DNA from: CAJUOR01 sp964596105
GTDB lineage: Bacteria; Bacillota_I; Bacilli_A; Erysipelotrichales; Coprobacillaceae
Direction: 5' to 3'
Assembly (NCBI GenBank): GCA_964596105.1
Contig: CAZQRT010000065.1
Coordinates: 1 to 6,910 of the forward strand
DNA: 6,910 bases
Both the position numbers and the translations under genes were made by a program. The notes under the pieces are model-generated. The model saw only the letters and a program-made list of their open reading frames with translations. It did not search any database and was not told the DNA's origin. How positions within the stretch are numbered: the stretch's first letter is position 1; each line of letters begins with the position of its first letter. Shown piece after piece: positions 1 through 5,078 of the stretch.

Positions 1-915
1 ATGGATTTATTTCAAATTGTTTTCAATCAGGTAGCCTTAATGTGCATGATGATGCTGGCGGGAGGGATCAGCTACCGCTTTCACTGGCTTGACGATCACG
101 GCGTCTCACAGATATCCAATCTGCTTTTGTATGTCATCAACCCCTTGACCATGATCGCGGCTTATCAGATTCCCTTCAGTTTCGATAAGCTGCAGGTCCT
201 GTTGAAAACATTCTTCTACGGGCTCATCGTGCTGATCTTTTTAATCGCGGTTGTCCAGATTTTCTTTAAAAACCTGGACGGGGTAGAGAAATTCGCGCTC
301 TGCTTCGCCAATGCCGGCTTCATCGGCATCCCCTTAGTCAAAGCTGTGCTGTCCGATGCCATGATCTTCCACTTATCCGCCTTTCTCGTGGCCGTCAATA
401 TCGTCTTATGGACGTACGGCATATACATGATCACCAATGATAAAAGCTACATGACCCTGAAAAAAGCCTTCCTCAATCCCGGCACGATCGGCTGCCTTTT
501 AGGTATATTGCTTTTCATCTCACCCGTTAAACTGCCAAAACTGGTCTATAACGGCGTATCAACCCTGGCCAACTTAAACACACCCCTGGCCATGCTTATC
601 CTCGGGGCTTATATCCAGAAAAGCGGTGTCTTCAGTTTATTCACCAAGCCAAGACTGTTAATATTAAGCTTACTTCGTCTGGTCGCTTTGCCCCTGCTGA
701 CACTTTTGCTGCTCGCGGTTTTGCCAATCGGCGATCATACCATCCGCATGGTGATCTTCATCGCCACCAGCGCGCCATCCGCTGTCAACACGATGATTTT
801 CCCTTTACAGTTCGGCGGTGACAGCGAAAAAGGAGCCCGCCTCGTATCGCTGAGCTCCCTGTTATGTCTGGTGACACTGCCGGTTATTCTCGGCTTGTCC
901 GCCTATGTGATTTAG
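1..915 (+). CDS. AEC-family (auxin efflux carrier-like) membrane transporter
   Basis: This 304-residue, strongly hydrophobic protein is predicted to be an inner-membrane secondary transporter of the AEC family (Pfam Mem_trans), whose bacterial members export or exchange small organic acids, amino acids or similar solutes. The sequence shows about ten hydrophobic segments in two halves. The family's NAGFIGIPL motif is at about residues 104-112, TPLAMLILGAY at 194-204, and a small-residue stretch SAPSAVNTMIFPLQFGGD at 257-274, typical of the second-half crossover region. Length matches the family norm of roughly 300-320 residues, so the ATG at base 1 is a believable start, but no upstream sequence is present and its ribosome binding site cannot be checked. 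The TAG stop overlaps the stop of the convergent sortase gene. Substrate cannot be predicted; malate or other carboxylates are possible from family knowledge only. Confidence 0.88.
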   Translation: MDLFQIVFNQVALMCMMMLAGGISYRFHWLDDHGVSQISNLLLYVINPLTMIAAYQIPFSFDKLQVLLKTFFYGLIVLIFLIAVVQIFFKNLDGVEKFALCFANAGFIGIPLVKAVLSDAMIFHLSAFLVAVNIVLWTYGIYMITNDKSYMTLKKAFLNPGTIGCLLGILLFISPVKLPKLVYNGVSTLANLNTPLAMLILGAYIQKSGVFSLFTKPRLLILSLLRLVALPLLTLLLLAVLPIGDHTIRMVIFIATSAPSAVNTMIFPLQFGGDSEKGARLVSLSSLLCLVTLPVILGLSAYVI

Positions 916-1694
916 TCCGTAACGCGATCGACAAAATAAGCTAAAACCACGGTGCGGTCGATCTCGCGCCCGTTGGAACAAGTGGAAAGGGTGATGATGC
1001 CCTCGTAGTCATCAGGCAGCGCTTTAGCCTCATGAACGGATTTCTCATATTCCTTCTGATTTTGCTTAAGCATGTCCTCATGCCCGCCAAAATTAATGGT
1101 GTAAATCTCACTGCCGTCCTCGGTAGTCTGAGCCGAGAAAATCCGGTAAAGCCTGACCTCATGCTCCAGATAAATGTAAATGTAGCGGTGGGTGTCAAAA
1201 AAATCACTGTCCTTGGAAATATAAGACTGTAATTGTCCAAACATCGAGCCGTCCATTAAATTATGCCCGTAAATGATCGTGTTGTCATCCTGAAAAGCCG
1301 GATCATTTCCGGGATCTAAAAAGATCGCCCCGCCGCGTGAGGCATTGCCCGAAACATCATTGTTCAAATATTTATAAGGATCATCAGACTGCGCGATCGG
1401 GTAGGAGATCGTGGTGTTAGGAATTAAAATATATCCTAAAACCTCGGGATTGATTTCCTTTAAGGTCAGAAAATCCACCTCGGGAATGTGCGCCAAAAGC
1501 CCCTCGGCGTCAGCGTCAAACTCGAAGTCCTTTTCCAGGACCTGATCGTTGATACTGGCGTAGGTTTCATTCATGTCCTTATACTCAAAATAATAGCGCA
1601 CTAAGCGGTAAGCCGAAAAGACAAAAATAATCATGCAGACTAAAAAAAGAACTGTCAGTAAAGCGTTATTTCTTTTCTTCGCGCGCTTTGCCAT
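912..1694 (-). CDS. srtB: Class B sortase (cysteine transpeptidase)
   Basis: Membrane-anchored sortase that cleaves a C-terminal sorting signal and joins the cargo protein to peptidoglycan or another acceptor outside the cell. Numbering from the preferred start (260 residues): a basic N-terminus (AKRAKKR), one membrane segment at about 11-29, a linker, then the sortase fold from about residue 80. The catalytic residues are visible: His144 in IIYGHNLMDGSMF, Cys239 in TLSTC and Arg247 in EIDRTVV. The TLSTC box, the N-terminal anchor and the LGYILIPNTTISYPI region point to class B rather than class A or C. The frame is open back to an ATG at 1742, but the start at 1694 is chosen because GGGAG (1703-1707 on the complement) sits 8 nt upstream; the ATG at 1700 would leave only 2 nt. 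No substrate with a sorting signal is in the window, so the cargo is unknown. It is transcribed divergently from ddh and converges on the AEC transporter. Confidence 0.92.
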   Translation of the reverse strand: MAKRAKKRNNALLTVLFLVCMIIFVFSAYRLVRYYFEYKDMNETYASINDQVLEKDFEFDADAEGLLAHIPEVDFLTLKEINPEVLGYILIPNTTISYPIAQSDDPYKYLNNDVSGNASRGGAIFLDPGNDPAFQDDNTIIYGHNLMDGSMFGQLQSYISKDSDFFDTHRYIYIYLEHEVRLYRIFSAQTTEDGSEIYTINFGGHEDMLKQNQKEYEKSVHEAKALPDDYEGIITLSTCSNGREIDRTVVLAYFVDRVTD

Positions 1695-1702
1695 GCTCAT
1701 CA

Positions 1703-1707
1703 CTCCC
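1703..1707 (-). promoter_or_regulatory. Ribosome binding site of the sortase gene (decides the start)
   Basis: GGGAG on the minus strand lies 8 nt before the ATG at 1694 and only 2 nt before the in-frame ATG at 1700. It therefore favours 1694 over 1700. The further upstream ATG at 1742 would add 16 residues that resemble no signal anchor. Confidence 0.65.
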
Positions 1708-1731
1708 GAATTTATTTTACTGATATCCCTT

Positions 1732-1760
1732 TTTAAAAGCAAGCAAAACCATTATGACAA
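1732..1760 (-). promoter_or_regulatory. Candidate sigma-A promoter for the sortase gene
   Basis: On the minus strand, TTGTCA (1760-1755; 5/6 match to the -35 consensus) is followed after 17 nt by TTTAAA (1737-1732; 4/6 match to -10). This would start transcription about 30 nt upstream of the sortase ATG. An alternative pair on the same strand is TTATCA (1779-1774) with CATAAT (1756-1751), also 17 nt apart. The choice between them is not settled by sequence. Confidence 0.35.
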
Positions 1761-1782
1761 ACCCGGCTGATTATGATAAGAT
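1754..1782 (+). promoter_or_regulatory. Candidate sigma-A promoter for ddh
   Basis: ATGACA (1754-1759; 5/6 match to -35) is followed after 17 nt by TAAGAT (1777-1782; 4/6 match to -10), which would give a short leader of about 20 nt before the ATG at 1809. A better -10 match, TATGAT at 1772-1777, overlaps it but lies only 12 nt from this -35. The -35 sequence overlaps that of the candidate minus-strand sortase promoter. Confidence 0.4.
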
Positions 1783-1808
1783 TAAAAAAGTGAGAAGGAG
1801 GATATGTC

Positions 1809-2780
1809 ATGATTCGAATTGGAATAAACGGTTATGGAAACTTGGGACGCGGCGTGGAAAAAGCCATTCAAAAAAACCCTGATATGACCTTGATCGCGAT
1901 ATTTTCCAGGCGCGCGAAAAACGGGGATACTAGCGATCTAGGCTATCCGATGATTCCGGTCAGCGCCATCGCCCAATATCAGGACAAGATCGATGTGATG
2001 ATCTTATGCGGCGGCTCCGCGACCGATCTGCCTGTCCAGGGACCGGAAATGGCTGAACTTTTTCATACCGTGGACAGCTTTGATACCCATGCCGGCATCC
2101 CGGAATATTACGCTGTGATGGACGAAAAAGCCAGAGCTAACGGGCACCTTTCCCTGATATCATGCGGCTGGGATCCAGGTCTGTTCTCCCTGGCCAGAAC
2201 CCTGTTTGGCGCGGTTCTGCCCGACGGCAAAGACTACACCTTCTGGGGCAAAGGCGTTTCCCAGGGACACAGTGACGCCATTCGCCGCATCCCCGGCGTG
2301 AAAGACGCCCGGCAGTATACCATACCTGTAGAGGAAGCCGTCAAAATGGCGACCAGCGGGGAAAGACCGGAACTGACAACCCGGCAGAAACATAACAGAG
2401 AGTGCTTTGTGGTCCTGGAAGAGGGCGCTGACCCGCAAAAAGTCGAAGAAGCCATTGTCACAATGCCAAACTATTTTGCTGATTACGATACCACCGTTCA
2501 TTTTATCAGCCAGGAAGAACTGGATAAAAATCATGCCGGTCTGCCCCATGGCGGATTCGTGATTTACAGCGGCGACACCAGCGAAAATACCCACAGCATT
2601 TTGCGCCTGCAGCTGAACCTGGACAGCAACCCGGAATTCACCGGCAGCGTTTTAACCGCCTATGCCCGCGGTGTTTACCGTCTGGCGAAAAACGGCGAAA
2701 CCGGCGCCCGCACCGTCGCGGATATTCCTTTCAGCGCGATTTCCCCGCGGGAAAAAGATGAACTGTTAAAGATCATCTAG
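1809..2780 (+). CDS. ddh: meso-Diaminopimelate D-dehydrogenase
   Basis: NADP(H)-dependent cytosolic enzyme that makes meso-2,6-diaminopimelate in one reductive amination step from L-2-amino-6-oxopimelate (tetrahydrodipicolinate), bypassing the succinylase, acetylase and aminotransferase branches of lysine and peptidoglycan-precursor synthesis. The 323 residues match the length of Corynebacterium glutamicum Ddh (about 320). Visible landmarks are the Rossmann loop GYGNLGRG (8-15), SRR (33-35) for the NADPH 2'-phosphate, CGGSATDLP (67-75), the substrate-site strip CGWDPGLFSLAR (119-130), FWGKGVSQGHSDAIRRIPGV (145-164) and MPNYF (219-223), with LPHGG (245-249) following. AAGGAGG at 1795-1801, 7 nt before the ATG, fixes the start. 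It appears to be a single-gene unit: its own upstream region, and a terminator just after the stop. The divergent neighbour is a class B sortase, an enzyme class that often uses meso-DAP side chains as the attachment point. Confidence 0.96.
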   Translation: MIRIGINGYGNLGRGVEKAIQKNPDMTLIAIFSRRAKNGDTSDLGYPMIPVSAIAQYQDKIDVMILCGGSATDLPVQGPEMAELFHTVDSFDTHAGIPEYYAVMDEKARANGHLSLISCGWDPGLFSLARTLFGAVLPDGKDYTFWGKGVSQGHSDAIRRIPGVKDARQYTIPVEEAVKMATSGERPELTTRQKHNRECFVVLEEGADPQKVEEAIVTMPNYFADYDTTVHFISQEELDKNHAGLPHGGFVIYSGDTSENTHSILRLQLNLDSNPEFTGSVLTAYARGVYRLAKNGETGARTVADIPFSAISPREKDELLKII

Positions 2781-2788
2781 AACAGATC

Positions 2789-2817
2789 AGGCTCTTCTTA
2801 AAGAAGAAGAGCCTTTT
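2789..2817 (+). terminator. Rho-independent terminator of ddh
   Basis: An 11-bp perfect stem (AGGCTCTTCTT at 2789-2799 with AAGAAGAGCCT at 2804-2814) closes a 4-nt AAAG loop and ends in TTTT (2814-2817). It starts 8 nt after the ddh stop. The U tract is short, so some read-through toward the downstream lipoprotein gene is possible. Confidence 0.85.
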
Positions 2818-2927
2818 CAGTCATATTACCTGGTTGTTTATGGAAAAGAAAACTGTCAGCACTGCCTCTAAAATTGATCAGAATCCCAAAAGGATGCTTG
2901 CGGTCATAACAGCAAAACGGAAATCAT

Positions 2928-2934
2928 AAAGGAG
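2928..2934 (+). promoter_or_regulatory. Ribosome binding site of the DUF362 lipoprotein gene
   Basis: AAAGGAG ends 5 nt before the ATG at 2940 and supports that start, which also gives a complete lipoprotein signal peptide. In the rest of the 2818-2927 interval I could not find a well-spaced -35/-10 pair; TAAAAT at 2869-2874 is a lone -10-like hexamer with no -35 at a proper distance. Confidence 0.7.
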
Positions 2935-2939
2935 AACAC

Positions 2940-3938
2940 ATGAAAAAATATTTTATACTCCTGCTTTCGATATGCTTAACTGCCGCGCTTTCCGGCTGCG
3001 GAAAGCAGGATACAAATGACAAGCCTTCTGAAAATGAAAATCTGTCAGAGCCTGTTGACGGCACCCATGAAGAAAACGCTCCTGTTGTGTATTTTACTGC
3101 TGATATCAGCGCCGCCGGCATGGTGAAAGTGTATGAGGCGCTCGACTGGAAACCAACCGGAAAAGTCGCCGTCAAACTGTCCACCGGGGAACCCCCTGCC
3201 AGCAACTACCTGCGGCCGGAACTGATTAAAGACGTGGTCCAGGCGGTGGACGGGACCATTGTCGAGTGCAACACGGCATACGGCGGCTCACGCGCCCAAA
3301 CCGCCATGCATTATCAAGTGGCCAAAGATCACGGTTTTACCGACATTGCCGACTTTCAGATCCTTGACGAGGACGGATCCATGACACTTCCCGTTACCGG
3401 CGGCAGCGTCCTGAAAGAAAACTATGTCGGCGCCGCGTTTGCCGACTATGACTCTTATCTTGTCCTGTCGCATTTCAAAGGCCACGCCATGGCTGGCTTT
3501 GGCGGCGCCATTAAAAACATCTCCATCGGACTCGCCTCAAGCGAAGGCAAAGGCTGGATCCACAGCGGCGGCACCAGTAAGACCAGTATCTGGGGCGGTG
3601 ACCAGGACGCCTTTCTGGAGGCGATGGCGGAAGCGGGCAAATCCGTTTCCGACTGCCTCATAGACAAAATCGTCTACATCAACGTCATGAACCGCCTCTC
3701 CGTTGACTGCGACTGCGACGGAAACCCGGCTGAGCCGGATATCCATGACATCGGGATTCTGGCCTCAACTGACCCCGTCGCGCTCGATCAGGCCTGCGTT
3801 GACCTCATCTACGCACAGAAGGATGGCGCCTCCCTGGTGAACCGCATTGAATCCCGCAACGGGCTTCACACCCTGGAACACGCCGCTGAAATCGGCCTTG
3901 GATCACGGGAGTACGCTTTGGAGAATATCGATGATTGA
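2940..3938 (+). CDS. DUF362-family lipoprotein lacking the ferredoxin insert
   Basis: A 332-residue predicted lipoprotein. Residues 1-20 form a signal peptide ending in the lipobox LSGC, so Cys20 would be lipid-modified and the protein displayed outside the membrane. A polar Asp/Glu/Asn-rich linker (about 21-47) follows, then a DUF362-type domain from about 48 to the end. Diagnostic pieces are VAVKLSTGEPPASNYLRPEL (77-95 region), SHFKGHAMAGFGGAIKNIS (177-195), VDCDCDGNPAEPDIHDIGI (256-272), STDPVALDQACVDLI (276-290) and the closing EIGLGSREYAL (317-327). Many cytoplasmic DUF362 proteins carry a two-cluster ferredoxin module between the GGAxKN motif and the CDC motif; here about 30 residues with no CxxCxxC pattern replace it. 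Remaining cysteines are 110, 239, 257, 259 and 286. The biochemical role of DUF362 is unknown. The stop overlaps the permease start by 8 nt, implying a joint function. Confidence 0.87.
   Translation: MKKYFILLLSICLTAALSGCGKQDTNDKPSENENLSEPVDGTHEENAPVVYFTADISAAGMVKVYEALDWKPTGKVAVKLSTGEPPASNYLRPELIKDVVQAVDGTIVECNTAYGGSRAQTAMHYQVAKDHGFTDIADFQILDEDGSMTLPVTGGSVLKENYVGAAFADYDSYLVLSHFKGHAMAGFGGAIKNISIGLASSEGKGWIHSGGTSKTSIWGGDQDAFLEAMAEAGKSVSDCLIDKIVYINVMNRLSVDCDCDGNPAEPDIHDIGILASTDPVALDQACVDLIYAQKDGASLVNRIESRNGLHTLEHAAEIGLGSREYALENIDD
3920..3923 (+). promoter_or_regulatory. Ribosome binding site of the permease gene, inside the upstream gene
   Basis: GGAG lies 7 nt before the ATG at 3931, within the last codons of the lipoprotein gene. 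It decides the permease start: the longer open frame back to 3847 would overlap the lipoprotein by about 90 nt and add a non-membrane extension with no homologous look. The arrangement suggests translational coupling. Confidence 0.7.
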
Positions 3939-4824
3939 CATCATCTCGCGCGAGGCGGTATACCTCTGGTACTACTTTGACCTGCAGCTTCGTCAGATCC
4001 TGCCTTATTTTATTACCGGCATCATCCTTGGCTCAATTATTTCCGTGTTTTTCAAAGACAAAATCCACGGCGCCATGCGTTCCTTACGTAACAAAAATAT
4101 CGGCTTTTTCGGCATCGTCACCGCCAGCATTCTCGGCATCGCCTCGCCGCTATGCATGTACGGGACGATTCCCCTCGCGGCCTCCTTTTCCAAAAGCGGC
4201 ATGAAAGACGACTGGCTCGCGGCGTTCATGATGAGCTCCATTCTTCTCAATCCCCAGCTCATCATCTACAGCACCGCGCTGGGGGAAAAGGCTCTTACGA
4301 TCCGCCTTCTCTCCTGTTTCCTTTGCGGGATTTGCGCGGGACTTTTGGTCAAGTATTTATACAAGGACAAATCCTTCTTTGATTTCTCCGGCTTTGAAGA
4401 ACCGGAAAATCACGATACCGACCCGAATCCTGTCATGCGCCTATTAAAAAACATCGGCAGGAACCTCAAGGCGACCGGCGGATGGTTTTTGTTAGGGGTC
4501 GTCCTCTCGGCGCTCTTTCAGCGTTATGTCCCCGCCGATGTCATCAGCGGATTATTCGGAAAAAGGTTCGGCGTTTTGATGGCGGCCACCATCGGCGTTC
4601 CCCTCTACGCCTGCGGCGGCGGCACGATCCCGCTGCTTATCCAGTGGCTTTCGGACGGCATGAGCATGGGCAGCGCGGCGGCCTTCATGATCACCGGCCC
4701 GTCCACCAAAATCACCAATCTCGGCGCACTGAAGATTGTCCTGGGAATGAAACGGTTTATGATCTATATCGCCTTTGTCATGGCTTTTTCGCTTGTGACC
4801 GGAATGGTTGTGAATTTATTTTGA
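3931..4824 (+). CDS. ArsP_1/UPF0718 (YraQ-like) family permease
   Basis: A 297-residue integral membrane protein of about eight hydrophobic segments, resembling the ArsP_1 permease family (Pfam PF03773), which includes organoarsenical exporters and many permeases of unknown substrate. The two halves each carry a related motif: SPLCMYGTIPLA at 72-83 and VPLYACGGGTIPLL at 223-236. Each is followed by a Gly/Met stretch and AAFM (97-100 and 249-252), then a polar segment (SSILLNPQ, TGPSTKITN). This is the internal pseudo-repeat expected of a two-fold transporter. A charged cytosolic-type loop (about 144-180) separates the halves. Cys75 and Cys228 sit in the matching positions and could bind a soft metal, metalloid or thiol; the first motif lacks the CSC pattern I associate with typical members. 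The gene is coupled to the DUF362 lipoprotein by an 8-nt overlap and ends in a terminator. Substrate is unknown; calling it an arsenic exporter would go beyond the evidence, since no ars gene is nearby. Confidence 0.82.
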   Translation: MIDIISREAVYLWYYFDLQLRQILPYFITGIILGSIISVFFKDKIHGAMRSLRNKNIGFFGIVTASILGIASPLCMYGTIPLAASFSKSGMKDDWLAAFMMSSILLNPQLIIYSTALGEKALTIRLLSCFLCGICAGLLVKYLYKDKSFFDFSGFEEPENHDTDPNPVMRLLKNIGRNLKATGGWFLLGVVLSALFQRYVPADVISGLFGKRFGVLMAATIGVPLYACGGGTIPLLIQWLSDGMSMGSAAAFMITGPSTKITNLGALKIVLGMKRFMIYIAFVMAFSLVTGMVVNLF

Positions 4825-4852
4825 AAAGCGGCAAGTCTTCGCCGCTTTTTTT
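4824..4852 (+). terminator. Rho-independent terminator of the DUF362-permease operon
   Basis: AAAAGCGGC (4824-4832) pairs with GCCGCTTTT (4841-4849) around an 8-nt loop, followed by a run of T to 4852. The stem begins at the last base of the permease TGA stop codon, so there is no 3' untranslated spacer. Confidence 0.87.
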
Positions 4853-4856
4853 GTGA

Positions 4857-4885
4857 TTGACAAGCGCCATAAAAAGTCTTATGAT
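4857..4885 (+). promoter_or_regulatory. Sigma-A promoter of the tRNA-Thr gene
   Basis: A perfect TTGACA (4857-4862), a 17-nt spacer and TATGAT (4880-4885; 5/6) form the strongest promoter in the window. The expected transcription start is about 4892, only about two bases before the mature tRNA 5' end. It begins 5 nt after the terminator of the preceding operon. Confidence 0.8.
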
Positions 4886-4893
4886 AATCATGC

Positions 4894-4969
4894 GCCGGCT
4901 TAGCTCAGCAGGTAGAGCAACGCACTCGTAACGCGTAGGTCACTGGTTCGAGTCCAGCAGCCGGCACCA
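4894..4969 (+). tRNA. tRNA-Thr, anticodon CGT, with encoded CCA
   Basis: A complete 76-nt cloverleaf. The acceptor stem GCCGGCT (4894-4900) pairs with AGCCGGC (4959-4965), followed by discriminator A and encoded CCA (4967-4969). The D stem is GCTC/GAGC with GG in the loop. The anticodon arm at 4920-4936 has the loop CTCGTAA, giving anticodon CGT (bases 4927-4929), which reads ACG threonine codons. The T arm at 4942-4958 has the loop TTCGAGT. All standard invariant bases (U8, A14, G18G19, A21, U33, TTC) are present. Two stem positions are A-C mismatches: 31-39 (4924 with 4932) and 49-65 (4942 with 4958). It is a single-gene transcription unit with its own promoter and terminator. Confidence 0.96.
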
Positions 4970-4975
4970 TCTTTC

Positions 4976-5001
4976 AAAACGCCGGTTTTTCGGCGTTTTT
5001 T
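4976..5001 (+). terminator. Rho-independent terminator of the tRNA-Thr gene
   Basis: AAAACGCCG (4976-4984) and CGGCGTTTT (4991-4999) form a perfect 9-bp stem around a 6-nt loop (GTTTTT), followed by T to 5001. It starts 6 nt after the encoded CCA and separates the tRNA from the htpG promoter. Confidence 0.9.
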
Positions 5002-5003
5002 GC

Positions 5004-5032
5004 TTGCAATCAAATAAGAAAAGCGATACAAT
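5004..5032 (+). promoter_or_regulatory. Sigma-A promoter of htpG
   Basis: TTGCAA (5004-5009; 4/6 match) and TACAAT (5027-5032; 5/6 match) are 17 nt apart. The expected transcription start, near 5039, falls within the left arm of the CIRCE operator, as expected for HrcA repression at the transcription start region. Confidence 0.75.
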
Positions 5033-5036
5033 GACT

Positions 5037-5063
5037 TTAGCACTTAAATAGAAAGAGTGCTAA
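5037..5063 (+). promoter_or_regulatory. CIRCE operator (HrcA binding site)
   Basis: TTAGCACTT, nine bases, then GAGTGCTAA. This is the CIRCE inverted repeat (consensus TTAGCACTC-N9-GAGTGCTAA) with a single departure, T at 5045 in place of C. HrcA, with GroEL as a co-factor in well-studied Bacillota, represses through this element and releases it on heat shock. Placement over the predicted start point and 1 nt before the Shine-Dalgarno sequence is typical. The hrcA gene itself is not in the window. Confidence 0.95.
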
Positions 5064-5064
5064 A

Positions 5065-5070
5065 AAGGAG
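5065..5070 (+). promoter_or_regulatory. Ribosome binding site of htpG
   Basis: AAGGAG lies 8 nt before the ATG at 5079 and directly follows the CIRCE right arm, so a CIRCE hairpin in the mRNA leader would sit right beside the ribosome site. Confidence 0.75.
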
Positions 5071-5078
5071 TGATTATC

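Noticed and set aside
923..968. Imperfect inverted repeat, CGCGATCGAC (923-932) with GTCGATCTCGCG (957-968), near the AEC/sortase junction, as a bidirectional terminator.
   Set aside because: The arms lie inside sortase coding sequence and arise from repeated Asp-Arg codons; one arm has an extra base, the loop is 24 nt and neither strand has a T tract.
2160..2594. A 144-codon open frame on the minus strand inside ddh.
   Set aside because: It lies entirely opposite a confidently identified enzyme gene, has no good ribosome binding site and its translation resembles no family; it is a shadow of ddh codon usage.
2818..2927. A promoter for the DUF362-permease operon in the interval after the ddh terminator.
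   Set aside because: TAAAAT (2869-2874) and TTGATC (2874-2879) are present but neither has a partner hexamer at 16-18 nt; no confident promoter can be assigned, though one probably exists.
3847..3930. Longer N-terminus for the permease starting at 3847.
   Set aside because: It would overlap the DUF362 coding sequence by about 90 bases and add a non-hydrophobic extension; the ATG at 3931 has a properly spaced GGAG and gives a standard membrane-protein start.
4482..4856. A 124-codon plus-strand open frame overlapping the permease and its terminator.
   Set aside because: The product is Arg/His-rich nonsense from the +1 frame of a membrane-protein gene, and it runs through the operon terminator hairpin.
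4894..5001. tRNA-Thr as a mobile-element attachment site, or base pairing of its GCCGGC acceptor arm with the terminator GCCGG as a switch.
   Set aside because: No integrase and no duplicated tRNA 3' end is visible in the window; the GCCGG match is short and expected by chance in such GC-rich stems.
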